Of a DNA stretch of 64,000 bases, positions 62,659 through 64,000 are shown piece after piece. The position numbers and the translations under genes are program-made. The notes beneath the pieces were generated by a model that saw only the letters and a list, made by a program, of their open reading frames with translations, was not told where the DNA came from and did no database searches. Each line of letters starts with the position of its first letter. Positions within the stretch are counted from its first letter, which is position 1. Source of the DNA: Caldilineaceae bacterium (GTDB lineage Bacteria; Chloroflexota; Anaerolineae; Caldilineales; Caldilineaceae); NCBI GenBank assembly GCA_023384455.1, contig JAHDWH010000002.1:1-64000 (forward strand), given 5' to 3'.

Positions 62659-62690
62659 CCTGAAACTACCCAATAAAAAGAGAGTATTGC

Positions 62691-63059
62691 ATGAGCGTCT
62701 ATATTGAAAACTTTGCCGATCAGATAGCCTTTCAGCCGGGGCGTTTCAACCCGGTGGTGCTGGCCGAAACCGAATACACGAAAGTAATTCTGGTCTGTCT
62801 TGAACCGGGCCAGTTCATCCCAGTGCATCGCCCTGGCGTGGACCTGACGCTGGTCGTGATGGAGGGCAAAGGCCAGATTGTGGCCGGCGAAGATGAGCAG
62901 AGCGTCGAACCCGGCGCGGTGGCCTTTGTGCCGGCCGGCGAAGCCCGGGGCATCAAGGCCGAAACCCGGCTGGTGCTTATGCATGTGGTCACGCCGCCGC
63001 CGACCGACGAAGATCACGTCCAGGTGATGGCCGGTCTGAAACGTGGGGCATGGCGGTGA
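62691..63059 (+). CDS. cupin domain protein
   Basis: ILVCLEPGQFIPVHRPGVDLTLVVMEGKGQIVAGEDEQSVEPGAVAFVPAGEARGIKAE. Confidence 0.85.
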   Translation: MSVYIENFADQIAFQPGRFNPVVLAETEYTKVILVCLEPGQFIPVHRPGVDLTLVVMEGKGQIVAGEDEQSVEPGAVAFVPAGEARGIKAETRLVLMHVVTPPPTDEDHVQVMAGLKRGAWR

Positions 63060-63072
63060 ACATCTATTTCCC

Positions 63073-63201
63073 AACAGTTCTTCATGCGACGGGTTGCGCC
63101 ACGGGGGATGAAAATGTAGGTCGGACTGTTAGTCCGACGGGCCTGCACCGTCGCTGGTCGGACTAACAGTCCGACGTACGAAGGGCTATTTTCAGGGCAG
63201 T
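63073..63201 (+). repeat. ~129-bp dispersed repeat, copy 2
   Basis: near-identical to 15149-15268, includes gtcggactgttagtccgac hairpin. Confidence 0.7.
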
Positions 63202-63222
63202 GAGCCGAGAGAAAGCAGAGCG

Positions 63223-63597
63223 ATGATCCGGATCAAGCGAGCGTATGATCCGCCCGATTCTGGCGACGGGCCGCGGTTTTTGGTGGATCGCCTGTGGCCG
63301 CGAGGGATACGGAAAGAGGACCTGCGTTTGGATGGATGGCTGAAGGACGTCGCGCCCAGCCAGGAACTGCGGCGTTGGTTCGACCACGACCCGGCCAAAT
63401 GGGAGGCTTTCCAACAGCGCTACTGGGCCGAGCTGGATGGGAGTCCCCAGGTCTGGCCGCCCCTGTTGAAAGCAGCAGGCCAGGGCGACATCACCCTGGT
63501 CTATGGGGCGCGGGATTCACAGCACAACAATGCGGCAGCTTTGAAGGCATACCTGGAACGCAAACTATCTGAGCAGGAGGCCAGCAATGGCTCGTGA
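63223..63597 (+). CDS. DUF488 family protein
   Basis: [64 protein letters not shown]. Confidence 0.88.
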   Translation: MIRIKRAYDPPDSGDGPRFLVDRLWPRGIRKEDLRLDGWLKDVAPSQELRRWFDHDPAKWEAFQQRYWAELDGSPQVWPPLLKAAGQGDITLVYGARDSQHNNAAALKAYLERKLSEQEASNGS

Positions 63598-64000
63598 ATC
63601 CCCGCGGGTTGTCATTGTCGGGGCCGGTTTTGCCGGACTGTGGGCCGCCCGCGGTCTGGCTGGCGCGCCGGTGCAGGTGTTGCTGGTGGATCGCAATAAC
63701 TTCCATACGTTTCTGCCCCTGCTCTATCAGGTGGCGGCTGCCGAGTTGGAGCCGGAGGCCATCGCCTATCCCGTGCGCAGTATCCTGCGCCGGATGCCCA
63801 ATGTGGATTTCCTCCTGGCAGAGGTAGACGGACTCGATCTGGCAGGACAGCAGATTCAGACATCAGCAGGCACAATCCCCTACGACTTTCTCCTCCTGGC
63901 CGCCGGCAGCACCAACCACTTTTTCGGTGTACCCGGTGGGCGGGAACACGCCTTTCCCCTGAAAACAATGGCGGACGCGGTTGCTTTACGCAGCCAGATA
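63587..64000 (+). CDS. NAD(P)/FAD-dependent oxidoreductase (NDH-2-like), partial at window edge
   Basis: [69 protein letters not shown]; absent from ORF track because it runs off the end. Confidence 0.85.
   Translation, partial: MARESPRVVIVGAGFAGLWAARGLAGAPVQVLLVDRNNFHTFLPLLYQVAAAELEPEAIAYPVRSILRRMPNVDFLLAEVDGLDLAGQQIQTSAGTIPYDFLLLAAGSTNHFFGVPGGREHAFPLKTMADAVALRSQI

Overview
High-GC bacterial chromosome segment, probably Chloroflexota-like (inferred from gene content and style; taxonomy not testable here). It carries two divergent complex I (nuo) clusters sharing a ~330 bp promoter region. Cluster 1 (minus, 2660-11560) encodes only nuoA-H-J-K-L-M-N and lacks B/CD/EF/G/I. Cluster 2 (plus, 11890-33808) is complete: A, B, CD fusion, EF fusion, G, H, I, J, K, L, M, N. 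Its gene junctions are interrupted by toxin-antitoxin-like or cargo genes (GxxExxY, Uma2, HicBA, lipoprotein + SpoIID + HEPN-nucleotidyltransferase, DUF4258/YgiT) and by several small repeat families. Two of these insertions are flanked by a second copy of the 3' end of the upstream nuo gene (nuoL, nuoN), differing almost only at synonymous sites. Downstream lie an HD hydrolase, sugar isomerase, BTAD/AfsR-type regulator, MFS transporter, DUF362 protein, PpiC foldase, rpsR-rpsF, tRNA-Pro(CGG) and a BON-like protein. Then comes a nitrate respiration island: NarX/NarL-like pair, receiver-like protein, di-heme cytochrome c, narGHJI, TehA/SLAC1-like transporter, flavodoxin pseudogene, DUF1858, CMD, Ric/ScdA-DUF2249, ferredoxin, cupins, DUF488 and the start of an NDH-2. 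The strongest hunting leads are the nuo 3'-end duplications, a 103-bp MITE-like family with TIRs (one copy with an 8-bp target duplication), a 145-bp CTAG-flanked MITE-like element, and a dispersed hairpin family with constant flanks and a variable stem.
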